This document shows positions 53,070 to 62,222 of a DNA stretch of 64,000 bases, one piece after another. Within the stretch, counting starts at the first letter, position 1. Every line of letters starts with the position of its first letter. The DNA is taken from assembly GCA_012934845.2 (NCBI GenBank), contig WNNJ02003613.1, positions 1-64,000 of the forward strand, in the 5' to 3' direction. Origin of the DNA: Pomphorhynchus laevis (lineage: Eukaryota > Acanthocephala > Palaeacanthocephala > Echinorhynchida > Pomphorhynchidae). A program made the position numbers and the translations under genes. The notes beneath the pieces are model-generated. The model worked only from the letters and a program-made list of their open reading frames with translations. It did no database searches and was not told the origin of the DNA.

Positions 53070-53760
53070 CAAATATAATAATCGACTTTTGCTCTTAATG
53101 TTGTGCCGATTTTGCGTTAATTCTCTATTACCTAGCAGCTTATAAATATGATATTTATTATCTTCTGATATTCGAAGTTGATAATGAAACAGATTAAACA
53201 CTCGGTGTATTTTAACCTTTAACGTGGAATTTTTTAAGGTATCTTCACATCAAACGAGAAAGATGCTCCTATAAAATATAGAGTACATGTTCAAGCTATT
53301 TTATTTAGTTTTTAAGTAATCCTAGCTCATCACGACTGTAATCCTAGATCATCACGAATAAACAAGCTTTATCATACTTGTTACCTTGCCTGTTTCTCAC
53401 AAATTATTTAAGGCACTTAAATTACTCAATCTTTATGAATTAACGAGAATTACATATACATGCCCAATGCTTTTGAAAATAAAATTTGATTTTAATTTTA
53501 AACAGATTTTAAAGTTAATTTGAATTTTAACCAAACTTAGATAAACAAATTATTTAAACAATCAATAGTTTAATAAAGTTGTATTATATGTTGATTTTTA
53601 TCATTTTACATTGAACGAGCAGTACTCATTCTAAATATATTTCATTTCAGGTGATTCTTTAAAATTACTTATCGGATTTTGAAGAAAAATCTATTAATTT
53701 GTAGAAATTTTAACTTCTTAAAACTTTAAAAATGCTTAAATCTCCATACTTTTTTGAAAA
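53070..53760. other. AT-rich stretch without recognised genes
   Basis: This is the downstream flank of the calcyclin-binding protein gene. I see nothing else in it. Confidence 0.5.
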
Positions 53761-53772
53761 ATGTTTATCAAA

Positions 53773-53778
53773 TTTATT
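53773..53778 (-). terminator. Polyadenylation signal AATAAA
   Basis: Seventeen bases past the stop codon of the calcyclin-binding protein gene, minus strand. Confidence 0.6.
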
Positions 53779-53795
53779 TAGACAGTAATGATTTG

Positions 53796-54458
53796 TTAAT
53801 TAGCAGACATTTGTTTTTCTCTTGATTCCGTCCAGGCCTTAGCAATTGTTCTCTTCATTTCATCATCACCTTCGTCATACATTTTTCGCATCATATCCAT
53901 CAAACCATCGCCCGGGTCTTTTTTGTCATCAACTGGGTCGAGCTTTGGTTTAGATTTTTCCTTTGCCAAACGATCAGCCTCAGTCAGATACTCCCAATTT
54001 GTTTTTGCTTGCTTCTTCTTCAAGCATATCACAACATGTGCTGATTTTACCTTCACAGAGGGCGATTCAATTGAATGAAGCAATTTGTTAACTGAGAATT
54101 TAAAGGAAGTGTTAGATTTTTCATGCAAAATTGTTACTTCGATAAATCTTTCATTGTGCTTTAATTTGATCTGATCTGCTTTTAATTCACTAAGCGTATT
54201 ATCAGGAAAATCACTTAAATAAATTGTAACCTGTGAATCAGACTGATCCCATCCATACGAAAGGATACGTTTCTCAATTAGAGTAGGCTTTGACGTATCG
54301 TTATTTGTTACGTTTTCAATTTTAATCATTTCCTTTAGTAACATTTCAATGCGGTCAATGTTTTGCTGCAAAGTTTGTTTTACAGCATTCCGGCTTGCCT
54401 GTCCAGCTAATTTGCGGTACTCGAAGAGGTCAGCTTTAAGATCAGAGATACTACACAT
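53796..54458 (-). CDS. CACYBP: Calcyclin-binding protein / Siah-interacting protein, intact
   Basis: 220 codons, close to the ~228 of vertebrate CacyBP/SIP. The amino-terminal helical hairpin (ISDLKADLFEYRKLAGQASR, residues about 4-50) is followed by the CS domain (about 65-155), opening SYGWDQSDSQVTIYL and ending VNKLLHSIE; then the linker KTNWEYLTEADRLAKEK and the SGS domain (DGLMDMMRKMYDEGDDEMKR, TIAKAWTESREKQ) to the end. The family bridges Siah-type ubiquitin ligase and Skp1 in beta-catenin turnover and binds S100 proteins and Hsp90-type partners, in cytosol and nucleus. There is no intron in the coding region. TTTATCTTAG lies directly before the ATG, so a 5' exon may precede it. No frameshift or stop. 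It is flanked by retroelements on both sides. Confidence 0.95.
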   Translation of the reverse strand: MCSISDLKADLFEYRKLAGQASRNAVKQTLQQNIDRIEMLLKEMIKIENVTNNDTSKPTLIEKRILSYGWDQSDSQVTIYLSDFPDNTLSELKADQIKLKHNERFIEVTILHEKSNTSFKFSVNKLLHSIESPSVKVKSAHVVICLKKKQAKTNWEYLTEADRLAKEKSKPKLDPVDDKKDPGDGLMDMMRKMYDEGDDEMKRTIAKAWTESREKQMSAN

Positions 54459-54552
54459 CTAAGATAAATGTATACAATCGAGACCATTTTGATCGCTAGT
54501 TAAGTTAAAAATGAAATATCATAATATGCATAATAATATATAATTTAAAAAT

Positions 54553-55740
54553 GGGGAAGCTGCGTTTTAGCGGCTAATTGTGCAGAGGAAGTAAAAGGGA
54601 TCTTGCCGCAATTGGAGCTTCTAGGTAAGTGTTCATGTGAGCTTGGTGTTCCCGAGGCATTTTTTCTATTTAAAAACTGCTTATATATGCCCAAGCTCCT
54701 TTACAAACTACGCTCAGCCCAATTTTTCAAACACAGTGATGAGTTGCAAAAGCTGGATTCTATGCTGAAGAGATATCTTGCACGTATTGTTAACTGCCAC
54801 TTAACTGAGGAAGCATGGCTCCGAGCCGCACTTCCTGTATTATATGAGAGTATCGGGATTCGTAACACAATTGATGTTGCCCTACCTGCCTTTTTATCGT
54901 CTAATTGTGCTTGCCATGTCAACGTTGAGTGCCTTTTGAGATTGAGCTCCCAACCACTATGCCGGCACTATTTTATTGGACTACAGGAATGGCTATCCAA
55001 AACAGGGAAAATCTTAGCACCTGAAAATGATACCAAGCAGTCCGTCTAGGATTTACCCCTCAATAAGCATATACACAGTAGAATATCTTCAAGTCTGCAG
55101 GATGAGGCCTCCAAGGCGAGATAGATCACTGTCTCAACACATCAGTCAGGTTTTTGGCTCAATGCGCTACCAATTTCTGCTCTAAGAATCCGGCTAGGCG
55201 ATGAGGCGGTTAGAATTGCCATTTCCCTGAGATTCGGTCTTCCTGTGTGTACCCCTTATCGATGCCGTTGCGGTGTAATTGTAGACGCGACAGGCCGACA
55301 TGGTCTTGCCTGTAGGAGATCAGCAGACCGCTTCCTACGTCATGCTGAACTCAATCAAATTCTCAACAGAGCTTTGAACTCAACGAATGCTCCCAATATT
55401 CTGAAACCACCCAATCTGTGAAGGTAAGATGGTCGCCGTCCGGACGGTGTCACTGTTTTTCCGTAGCGCGAAGGTAAATGCCTTCTTTGGGATTCTACTT
55501 GCGTGGATACGCTGGCTACGAGCAATCTGAGGCATGCCCCGAGTGGTCCTGGTGGAGCGGCGAGTTGGGCAGAGGAAAGGAAGATCGCCAATTATTCTGA
55601 TCTGTGTAACTCCCAGTATTTCATTCTCCTTGTGGTTGAGACATATGGGGCACTGGGTAAGTCTGCAAAATCTCTTTGCAGTGAAATCGGCAGAAGATTG
55701 AAAAATGTTTCAGGAGATAATCGGGCGCATTCTTATTTAC
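54553..55740 (+). mobile_element. LINE with restriction-like endonuclease, RT thumb to nuclease (R2-like)
   Basis: Plus strand. A thumb block at 54603-55049 (FKNCLYMPKLLYKLRSAQFF, AALPVLYESIGIRNTIDVAL), then in other frames ALPISALRIRLGDEAVRIAI (about 55165-55225), CCHC finger CRCGVIVDATGRHGLACRRS (about 55260-55320), RFLRHAELNQILNRALN, DGRRPDGVTV (about 55430), LLWDSTCVDTLATSNLRH (about 55490-55545) and EIGRRLKNVSGDNRAHSYLL to 55740. The nuclease signature is complete apart from two stops before and after RPDG. The final GNA block is missing. Confidence 0.85.
54603..55049 (+). pseudogene. RT thumb region of the endonuclease LINE
   Basis: 148 codons open, downstream of the RT palm in this family (compare 32618-32944 on the other strand: SAPKLMYTLGSTSCYQSSVL). 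Two conserved positions, KLLYKLRSAQFF and GIRNTIDVALPAFLSS, align with that copy. No catalytic residue is expected here. Confidence 0.7.
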
Positions 55741-55825
55741 TCATAAATGTGATTTTATAAGTTTGTGAGTTTATACACAAATATCTTTAATATGTCGGAA
55801 CATATGTTTCATATCTTTATACAAT

Positions 55826-56220
55826 AAAGAGCATAGAGGAATTTTTTAGAAATTTGCGATGGCAATTATCTTTTAAATTACAAGAAGGCGTGGAAACAGG
55901 AAAATTTATTTGATTACAAAAATCCAATATTTCGACGGCACTACGGCACACCATCTTCAGGGTTGTATATATTAATCTCTCAAACTTATTTTAGGTTACC
56001 CTAAAACTTATTTTAGGTTCAAACTTACCTAAAATAAGTTTGAGAGATTAATATATATAACCCTGAAGATGACGTGTCGTAGTGCCGTCGAAATATTGGA
56101 TATTTGTAATCAAATAAATTTTCATGTTTCCTCGCCTTCTTTTAATAATTCGGATTGGAAACGAATTTTCTATCTTTAAATAAAATTTTAAAAAATTCCT
56201 CTCTGCTCTTTATTATTGCC
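55826..56220. repeat. Large imperfect inverted repeat (arms ~190 bp)
   Basis: The left arm begins ATAAAGAGCATAGAGGAATT and includes TTTCGACGGCACTACGGCAC; the right arm carries the complement, around a centre near 56015 (ACTTATTTTAGGT repeats). Identity is roughly 85-90% by eye. Each arm contains a CTGAAGA ... GTC-GAAAT string, a hammerhead-like pair common at Penelope-like ends, without a good stem I. Confidence 0.8.
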
Positions 56221-56292
56221 AATTGGAATGATGATGTTCTCAAAAAATTCTTATGTACATATTAAACGCCTTTCTGTTTTATTATTATTATT

Positions 56293-56300
56293 ATTTCGAC
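56293..56300 (+). repeat. Candidate target-site duplication, left
   Basis: ATTTCGAC, repeated at 59841-59848 directly after the A-rich tail of the intact endonuclease LINE. Short, so moderately convincing. Confidence 0.5.
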
Positions 56301-56332
56301 CTAAACAAAATTTTGGTTTCTTATAAACATAC

Positions 56333-56489
56333 AATAAATTCGATTACAAGATAAATTCGATTACAAGATAAATTCGATTACAAGATAAATTCGATTACAA
56401 GATAAATTCGATTACAAGATAAGTTTGATTACAAGATAAATTCGATTACAAGATAAATTCGATTACAAGATAAATTCGATTACAAGATT
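56333..56489 (+). repeat. 17-bp minisatellite, about 9 units, in the 5' UTR
   Basis: ATAAATTCGATTACAAG repeats nearly without change; one unit has AGTTTG for AATTCG. It lies between the left duplication and the ORF start, so it is probably the element's own 5' tandem region. Confidence 0.9.
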
Positions 56490-56679
56490 ATTATTATTAT
56501 TATAGTGTACAAGTTACTAGCTAAAATTGTCTTGATTGCTAAATACTTACAAGAGATATCATCAACGAGAAGATAACAAACTGAAGCAAATCGACTTTTT
56601 CATTAATCGACAAAAACAACAAACTTAACTACACCTTTAAAAATTACAATTCTGAAGCAAATCACATTTGGTTTAACGT

Positions 56680-59600
56680 ATGGTTCGCGGACAACCATCA
56701 GATAAGCACTTGTGTTGCAATTGCAACGGCCCCGCTGCCGTCTGCAAAGGTTGCCGCTGCGCTAAGTCAAACAAGATATGCTTTAACTGCCGCGCACCGA
56801 GATGCAGAAACAAAACCTCTAATATCGACGCTACAATTCAATCCAACACGCAACTTGATAATCAACCGACGGATGCTTGTCAGAATGACTTTCTCAACGA
56901 GGAAATACCCAGCACCCCTAAATCAATAACCGACTTATTTAACGCAGTAATTCATTGGAGACCTAACCTAATAGAATTGCCACGTTGTTCCGCCAGTCAC
57001 AAAATAGTCGAGATCCTGGCCAATTTATATTGGAAATCCTCAGAAGCCCAGGCCGACACTCGGACACTACTACAGAAAACAACGGTCTTCTCTCACTGTA
57101 TTTTGCAAAGAATACCATCTAGAAAAATCTCGCTGATTCGCAAGACTCTCGAGCGAAGATTAGTCAGTTGGCAAAATAAAGATTACGAAACTCTTTATAA
57201 CGAAGCTTTGTATCTGCAAAGTAATTTCGGATCCCGCAAGCCTCTTCCACCGAGAAGCTGGGTTAAACGTTATCAAGGCCTAGTAACAAAGGGCCAAATA
57301 AGAGTCAGCTCGACTGTGCTAGAAGACACGATTGAAACAAAAGCCCTGCATCCACAACATATCATTGATGGCACTTCAGTAATATCAATGCTTCAAGACT
57401 TACACCCCGAGGCACATCAAGCTGATCCAGATACCCTCTTGACTACCCCGTTCCCTGGATCCAAAGTACATCATCTCAGCCGGTTCTATGCTCTGGACGA
57501 AACACACATTATCAGATCGAGTAAAAAAACCAAAGGAAGCTCGGGTCCGTCCGGAATTGATGCTCGCTCATGGCTTCACATGCTGACAGATTTTGATTCG
57601 AACTCACTCAGCCTAGCCAAAGCACTTGCCAAATTCGCTATCTTCGTCGCAACAGAACCACTCACTCCAGGAACTTTAGATGCTTTCACCGCTTGCCGTC
57701 TGGTTGCTTTAGAGAAAAAGTCAGGAGGAATCCGCCCCATAGGTATTTGCAATACTGTCAGACGCATTATAAGCCGGGCCATTCTAGATATTGTTCGCAA
57801 TGACATTCAGGACGTTGCTGGGTCCGTTCAATTAGGGGCTTCTCAAAAAGGCGGTATCGAAGTCGCCATCAGCACACTTAGAGATGAGTTTAACCGTCAC
57901 GACGACCGCTGTATTTTGTCAATCGATGCTTCAAATGCTTTCAACCGAACAAACAGAGCGGTGGCATTACACAACATAGATTTCGTATGCCCGTCGCTTT
58001 CTCGGGCTCTTCGTAATGTCTACGCAAACCCTGCACAACTCATTGTGGGAAGTCAAAGCTTATACTCCACCGAAGGTTTCACCCAGGGCGATCCTTTTGC
58101 GATGGCTGGCTTCGCCCTGACCTCTCTCCCTTTGATAAAAGCAATTCAACGCAAAGTTCCGTCGGTCTTCCAAAAATGGTATGCAGATGACGCCAACTTT
58201 ATTGGGACCACTGACGTTTTGAAACAGGTATGGGAAGTGCTTCATACCGATGGACCAAAGTATGGCTATTTCGTAAACACACGTAAGTCTCACCTCCTAT
58301 CACACCTTCATATTGATCAATCGAACCTCCCCGACCCCGAAATAAAAACTTCCACCGATGGAATCATCATTCTCGGCAGTCCAGTTGGGTCCAACGATTT
58401 TGTAAATGCAGCAACCGCAAAACTTCTGTCTACATGGACCACAATGCTGCAACGTCTCGATTATGTTGCCAAGGTAGATCCGCATGTCGCTTTTGCAGGA
58501 TTAATCAACTCCGTCCAATTTAAGTGGACACATATAATGCGCACCTGCGACTGTTCAGCCACTATCTGGTCGGATCTGTCACACACCTTAACCACACAGC
58601 TTCTCCCAAACTTCGTGTCCTGGGACCTCGATGAAGACTGGAAGTCAATATTGTGCTCTCCTTTAAAATTTGGAGGTATTGGAATCACGAACCCTGCAAC
58701 CATAGCCACACTTGAACGCAAATTCTCAAACATGCTAATTTCAACCTATAATTCTGGTTCAGGTGGCGATAGCCTAAGAGAGAGGCAGAAAACTATGCTT
58801 AGCGAAATCAAGACACTACGATCACTATCGCACCAAGAACGCCTCTCTAAAATTCCGATCTTAGCGATACCCGCAACCAGTAATCTGATCGCGCATGCTG
58901 CTCGCAGTGGAGCTTCTTCGTGGTTAAGTGCGCTTCCGCTCAAGCATGAAAATTTTTATCTTTCTTCTAACGAATTCAGGGATGCTTTGAACGCAAGGTA
59001 TGGACATACTGATCCTAAGATTGGAGTTAGCAACTGCATTTGCGGCACTCGAGTCAGTGTGGCTCATTCCTTATCATGTAGACGAGGTGCTTTGCCTTCG
59101 ATCCGGCATAATGCAGTCCGCGACATCATCTCACACTATCTTAGCCGCATATCTCACGGCGTAGCTTGCGAACCTCAGCTAACCGAGGTTCCTGAAAATA
59201 TTACTTTCGAACGAACAACAACAACCCGTGATCCAAGCGCGCGTCTTGACATAGTTTGTTCCGGGCTACACGATAGTCGATTTGAGCGAACATTTTTTGA
59301 TGTTAATGTATTTGCTGCACCTGCTCAATCGAACATATCAAGGAAGCCTGAGTCTGTTTTCGAATACAACGAGAGTCGCAAGAAAGCCAAATACAGTGAA
59401 CGGATTGCGCTAGTTGAACGAGGGTCTTTCATACCTCTTATTTTCTCCACTTCGGGAGGAATGGGCATTGAAGCGGAAAGATTAATCAAAACCACGGCTT
59501 CAAAACTGACGCATCGGTCAACGCGTTCTTATCCTGATCTAGCCATAAAGATGAAACGAGACATCAGTTTTGAAATCGCACGATCAGTTTCCGCATGCTT

Positions 59601-59685
59601 ACGCTCGCCACGTTCGAGCTGTTCCAAACCTATTAATCTAATGACAACCCACCACAGCGAGTTTTGCGCTGTGCTCGAAGTCTAA
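56680..59685 (+). CDS. RT with Cys-rich amino domain and restriction-like endonuclease, intact 1001 aa
   Basis: The single ORF of a restriction-endonuclease LINE. Residues 12-42 form a Cys-rich module (C-C-x-C ... CKGCRC ... CFNC ... C) recalling CXC/tesmin-type DNA-binding modules. RT: KKSGGIRPIGICNTVRR (about 346-362), motif A ILSIDASNAFNR (about 411), motif B EGFTQGDPFAMAGF (about 466), motif C WYADDANFIG (about 500). Thumb FGGIGITNPATIA (about 665). CCHC finger CICGTRVSVAHSLSC (about 786-800), RHN, then nuclease PSARLDIV and FFDVNVF (about 852-880), and a terminal FSTSGGMGIEAERL block (about 922). Order and folds match the R2/R4/NeSL-type LINEs. Start chosen at ATG 56680, just after which the Cys module begins. 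No stop or frameshift seen, so the element may be active. Confidence 0.93.
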   Translation: MVRGQPSDKHLCCNCNGPAAVCKGCRCAKSNKICFNCRAPRCRNKTSNIDATIQSNTQLDNQPTDACQNDFLNEEIPSTPKSITDLFNAVIHWRPNLIELPRCSASHKIVEILANLYWKSSEAQADTRTLLQKTTVFSHCILQRIPSRKISLIRKTLERRLVSWQNKDYETLYNEALYLQSNFGSRKPLPPRSWVKRYQGLVTKGQIRVSSTVLEDTIETKALHPQHIIDGTSVISMLQDLHPEAHQADPDTLLTTPFPGSKVHHLSRFYALDETHIIRSSKKTKGSSGPSGIDARSWLHMLTDFDSNSLSLAKALAKFAIFVATEPLTPGTLDAFTACRLVALEKKSGGIRPIGICNTVRRIISRAILDIVRNDIQDVAGSVQLGASQKGGIEVAISTLRDEFNRHDDRCILSIDASNAFNRTNRAVALHNIDFVCPSLSRALRNVYANPAQLIVGSQSLYSTEGFTQGDPFAMAGFALTSLPLIKAIQRKVPSVFQKWYADDANFIGTTDVLKQVWEVLHTDGPKYGYFVNTRKSHLLSHLHIDQSNLPDPEIKTSTDGIIILGSPVGSNDFVNAATAKLLSTWTTMLQRLDYVAKVDPHVAFAGLINSVQFKWTHIMRTCDCSATIWSDLSHTLTTQLLPNFVSWDLDEDWKSILCSPLKFGGIGITNPATIATLERKFSNMLISTYNSGSGGDSLRERQKTMLSEIKTLRSLSHQERLSKIPILAIPATSNLIAHAARSGASSWLSALPLKHENFYLSSNEFRDALNARYGHTDPKIGVSNCICGTRVSVAHSLSCRRGALPSIRHNAVRDIISHYLSRISHGVACEPQLTEVPENITFERTTTTRDPSARLDIVCSGLHDSRFERTFFDVNVFAAPAQSNISRKPESVFEYNESRKKAKYSERIALVERGSFIPLIFSTSGGMGIEAERLIKTTASKLTHRSTRSYPDLAIKMKRDISFEIARSVSACLRSPRSSCSKPINLMTTHHSEFCAVLEV

Positions 59686-59848
59686 TTATGTCTTCTTCAC
59701 TATGTCTGCGAATGCCGCGATCAAGTAGAAGATATCCAATCTTTCACGACAATAAATCTCATTTATAGGCCCGTTTACGGGAACCTAATTTCTGTAAAAT
59801 TTACTTTTCTTTTTCAATAAAGTTATTATTCTTAAAAAAAATTTCGAC

Positions 59849-60345
59849 AAACAGACGAGCAAAGCTCACAGTTGCACTGTTAAAAAAAGAAAAGAAAAAG
59901 TAAGAAAGAAAAAAGACTCACAAACAAAAGTCACAAAAGTTTATGTTTGAATGCTGAAACCGATCTTGAGTTGACAATTTCTTCACTTAATCGGTTCCAC
60001 TTACTTACGATTCGGTGTCCAAATTATACAGTTTTAGAGCGTATAACTCGGCGATGGGCTATAGTAAAATTGTGTCCACGCAAAGCTCGACTTTTCCGAA
60101 CAGTCATCAATTCTCTTAAGACGTGATTTCCCTTGTGTAAAGCTTCCCATGTTGAACACATATCTCGCCGAAACCGAAGGTCGCTTATAGAAACCATACC
60201 AAGTTTTTTAGCCTTTCATTATAAGGTAAGGCTTTAACTGAATTTACGAGCTTAGTTGCCCGGCGCAGCACATTTTCAATTCTACTTTTCTCGTATACTC
60301 TTCTTGGGAACGAACATTGTGATGCATAGGTAAGATGAATAAAAT
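59849..60345 (-). mobile_element. CR1-like LINE carboxyl remnant
   Basis: Minus strand: EKSRIENVLRRATKLVNSVK then ALPYNERLKNLVW (60185-60310), VSISDLRFRRDMCSTWEAL (about 60130-60190), ALRGHNFTIAHRR and FGHRIVSKWNRLSEEIVNSR (59960-60075). This is the conserved ORF2 end of CR1/Jockey-type LINEs. A Penelope-like fragment cuts its 5' side at about 60336 and the intact endonuclease LINE splits its 3' UTR. Confidence 0.75.
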
Positions 60346-60895
60346 ACTCAAAGTAATTAAAGCACACTTCAAAAAATATTGCAAGGTAATCGAAATTAAT
60401 ACTGGTATAAAACACTATTTCAGTATTAATTCGACAAAAGAATTTTTAGAACAGACAAAAGAAATAAAAAAAATTTAAAGCATAACTATATAATATCAAC
60501 TATTGATAAAGCTAGTAATAAATGTAGTGATTTAAATTTGAAAACAATTATTACAAGTCAAATAAGACCAAGGTTCATATGTACATTAAAACCGCTTTCG
60601 GTTTATATGAATAAAATACTTAGAGTAATTAAAGCACATTTTAAAAAATATTGCAAGGTAATCGAAATTAATACTGGAATAAAACACTATCTCAGCATTA
60701 ATTCTACAATAGAATTTTTAGAATACACAAAAGGAATAAACTTTCAGAATATAAATACGTACGATTTTACTACGCTATATACAAATCTAGATTTAGCAGT
60801 TATTAAAGATGCATTAGAAAAATTAATTAATCTTATATTCGCAAACAGATATACATATATATATGTTATAATAACTATAACGCATATCTAGCAAA
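60333..60895 (+). mobile_element. AT-rich Penelope-like RT fragments, two tandem pieces
   Basis: 60333-60480 and 60538-60895 both contain MNKILKVIKAHFKKYCKVIE and the INTGIKHY block of the RT at 41.6 kb. The second continues through NTYDFTTLYTNLDLAVIKDA (motif A). Both lack motifs B and C. Confidence 0.8.
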
Positions 60896-62060
60896 AATTG
60901 GTCAGGTCCACAATTGATAAATTTACATATTTGTGTCGTTATGTGGATCGAATAATAATTAGTGAATCGAATATAGATAAAGGAACACTCTTGGCCGATC
61001 TCAATAAGTATAACCCGGATATAAGATGGTAGTTGGAGACAAAGAAAGACGGTAGCTTTCAATTACTTGATGTCGCTCTCCATCGAGTTAGTTCGGGAAT
61101 TAGCACATCAGTATACCGTAAACCCGGTATACCCTCTCATGTTTGTCATTGGGAATCTGCGGCCCTCAAAAACCCACAAGATCTTGGCCCTCCGAGCACA
61201 ACTTTTGAGGTCGTCTAAATATTGCAGTAGGAATCTTCTACATATTGCTGAAGATAGACACGTATTTAACATGTTCGTAGATAGAGGATATCCACCAACA
61301 ATAATAAAGAAAGCATTAAATTCAATTAGATGCACAAAACAACATCTAGCAGATAACGATAACGAAAATAAGATATATAAATTTGCCCTCAAATAATGAT
61401 ATAGTAAACTCACACACATTAAACAGGTGTGTAACAGAATAAATGACACAATTGAAAAGTTTTCGCTTTTATGCACGTGCAGGCATTCTGATCGAGCATG
61501 CTGATATAATCCAGTGTTATGCATTGCATTGATTAGATTAATGTTTGATGGATGTTTACAATCTGTGACATACTCGTCCCAGTTAGTACCTAGTATGTTT
61601 AAATCACCTACTACTATACAACGCTTGTAACTTGTAATAAAATAAATGTCACAGGTAAAAAGTTGTTCCTTTATGCCTGTACACTCATCAACATGGTAAC
61701 AAGGTTTAAACGCAAACCCAAGAGAGAGTCACGCAACAGTATATCATATACCGTGCTCATCCTGTGATTTGGGCTATATAAGACAAACAGGCAGAGCCCT
61801 ACGTGATAGGTTAATGGAGCATGCCCGCACTTGTAGAAACCTCAAAATACTAAATGTACTGTACGTAACATGTCGAGAAACCTCACATATATTGGACATA
61901 TAAATGTAAAATAATCATTACCTGTCCAAAAAAGGTACTGGGAAATGTTTGGAAGCGTTGACTATTAAAAAATACAAAAGCGCTATTTTAACAGGTAATC
62001 AACCAAGTGTAGAACTTAAGTTACATTAATTCATCGTAGTCGTAAACCTTAAGTTTGCTT
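60896..62060 (+). mobile_element. Penelope-like element (RT end and GIY-YIG piece), decayed
   Basis: RYVDRIIISESNIDKGTLLA (about 60940-61000; RYVDD box changed), then FQLLDVALHRVSSGISTSVY and RKPGIPSH (61055-61140), 61250-61400 (DRGYPPTIIKKALNSIRCTK), and a GIY-YIG remnant at 61745-61850 (IPCSSCDLGYIRQTGRALRD, RLMEHAR). This is the endonuclease-bearing type, like the element at 17-19 kb but a different family. The amino RT part is replaced by fragments of the AT-rich family. Confidence 0.75.
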
Positions 62061-62205
62061 AATTGATTTTCATTGGCTTTAATAATATTCATTCCAATTT
62101 AATTTAATTTTTAATAATTTAATTAAACTATTAAAGTAATTTATTTTAGAATTTTTGTTATTTGATTTGAATACTAGTTTTATTTTGTATTTATTTGTTT
62201 TATAT

Positions 62206-62222
62206 GTGGACTTTATTTTCCC
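62206..62222 (+). repeat. End of second Penelope-like tail type
   Basis: GTGGACTTTATTTTCCCGGT recurs at 39797 (with TTTG) and inverted at about 52500. Here it marks the junction to the RTE element. Confidence 0.55.

Larger units (their letters stand above)
56301..59842 (+). mobile_element. Intact-looking LINE with restriction-like endonuclease (family R1001)
   Basis: 5' UTR with a 17-bp minisatellite, one ORF of 1001 codons, and a 3' UTR with AATAAA at about 59816 and an A run at 59834-59841, between 8-bp direct repeats. It interrupts a CR1-like LINE on the minus strand: the CR1 coding tail lies at 59935-60345 and its (TTA)n 3' end at about 56275-56292. The higher GC content and lack of decay mark it as the youngest element in the window. 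Confidence 0.85.

Noticed and set aside
54701-54922. Minus-strand 73-codon frame
   Set aside because: Antisense of the LINE thumb block, which matches a paralogue on the plus strand.
57576-58943. Minus-strand open frames of 61-90 codons opposite the intact LINE ORF
   Set aside because: Antisense shadows of a GC-richer coding region; no coding signature of their own.
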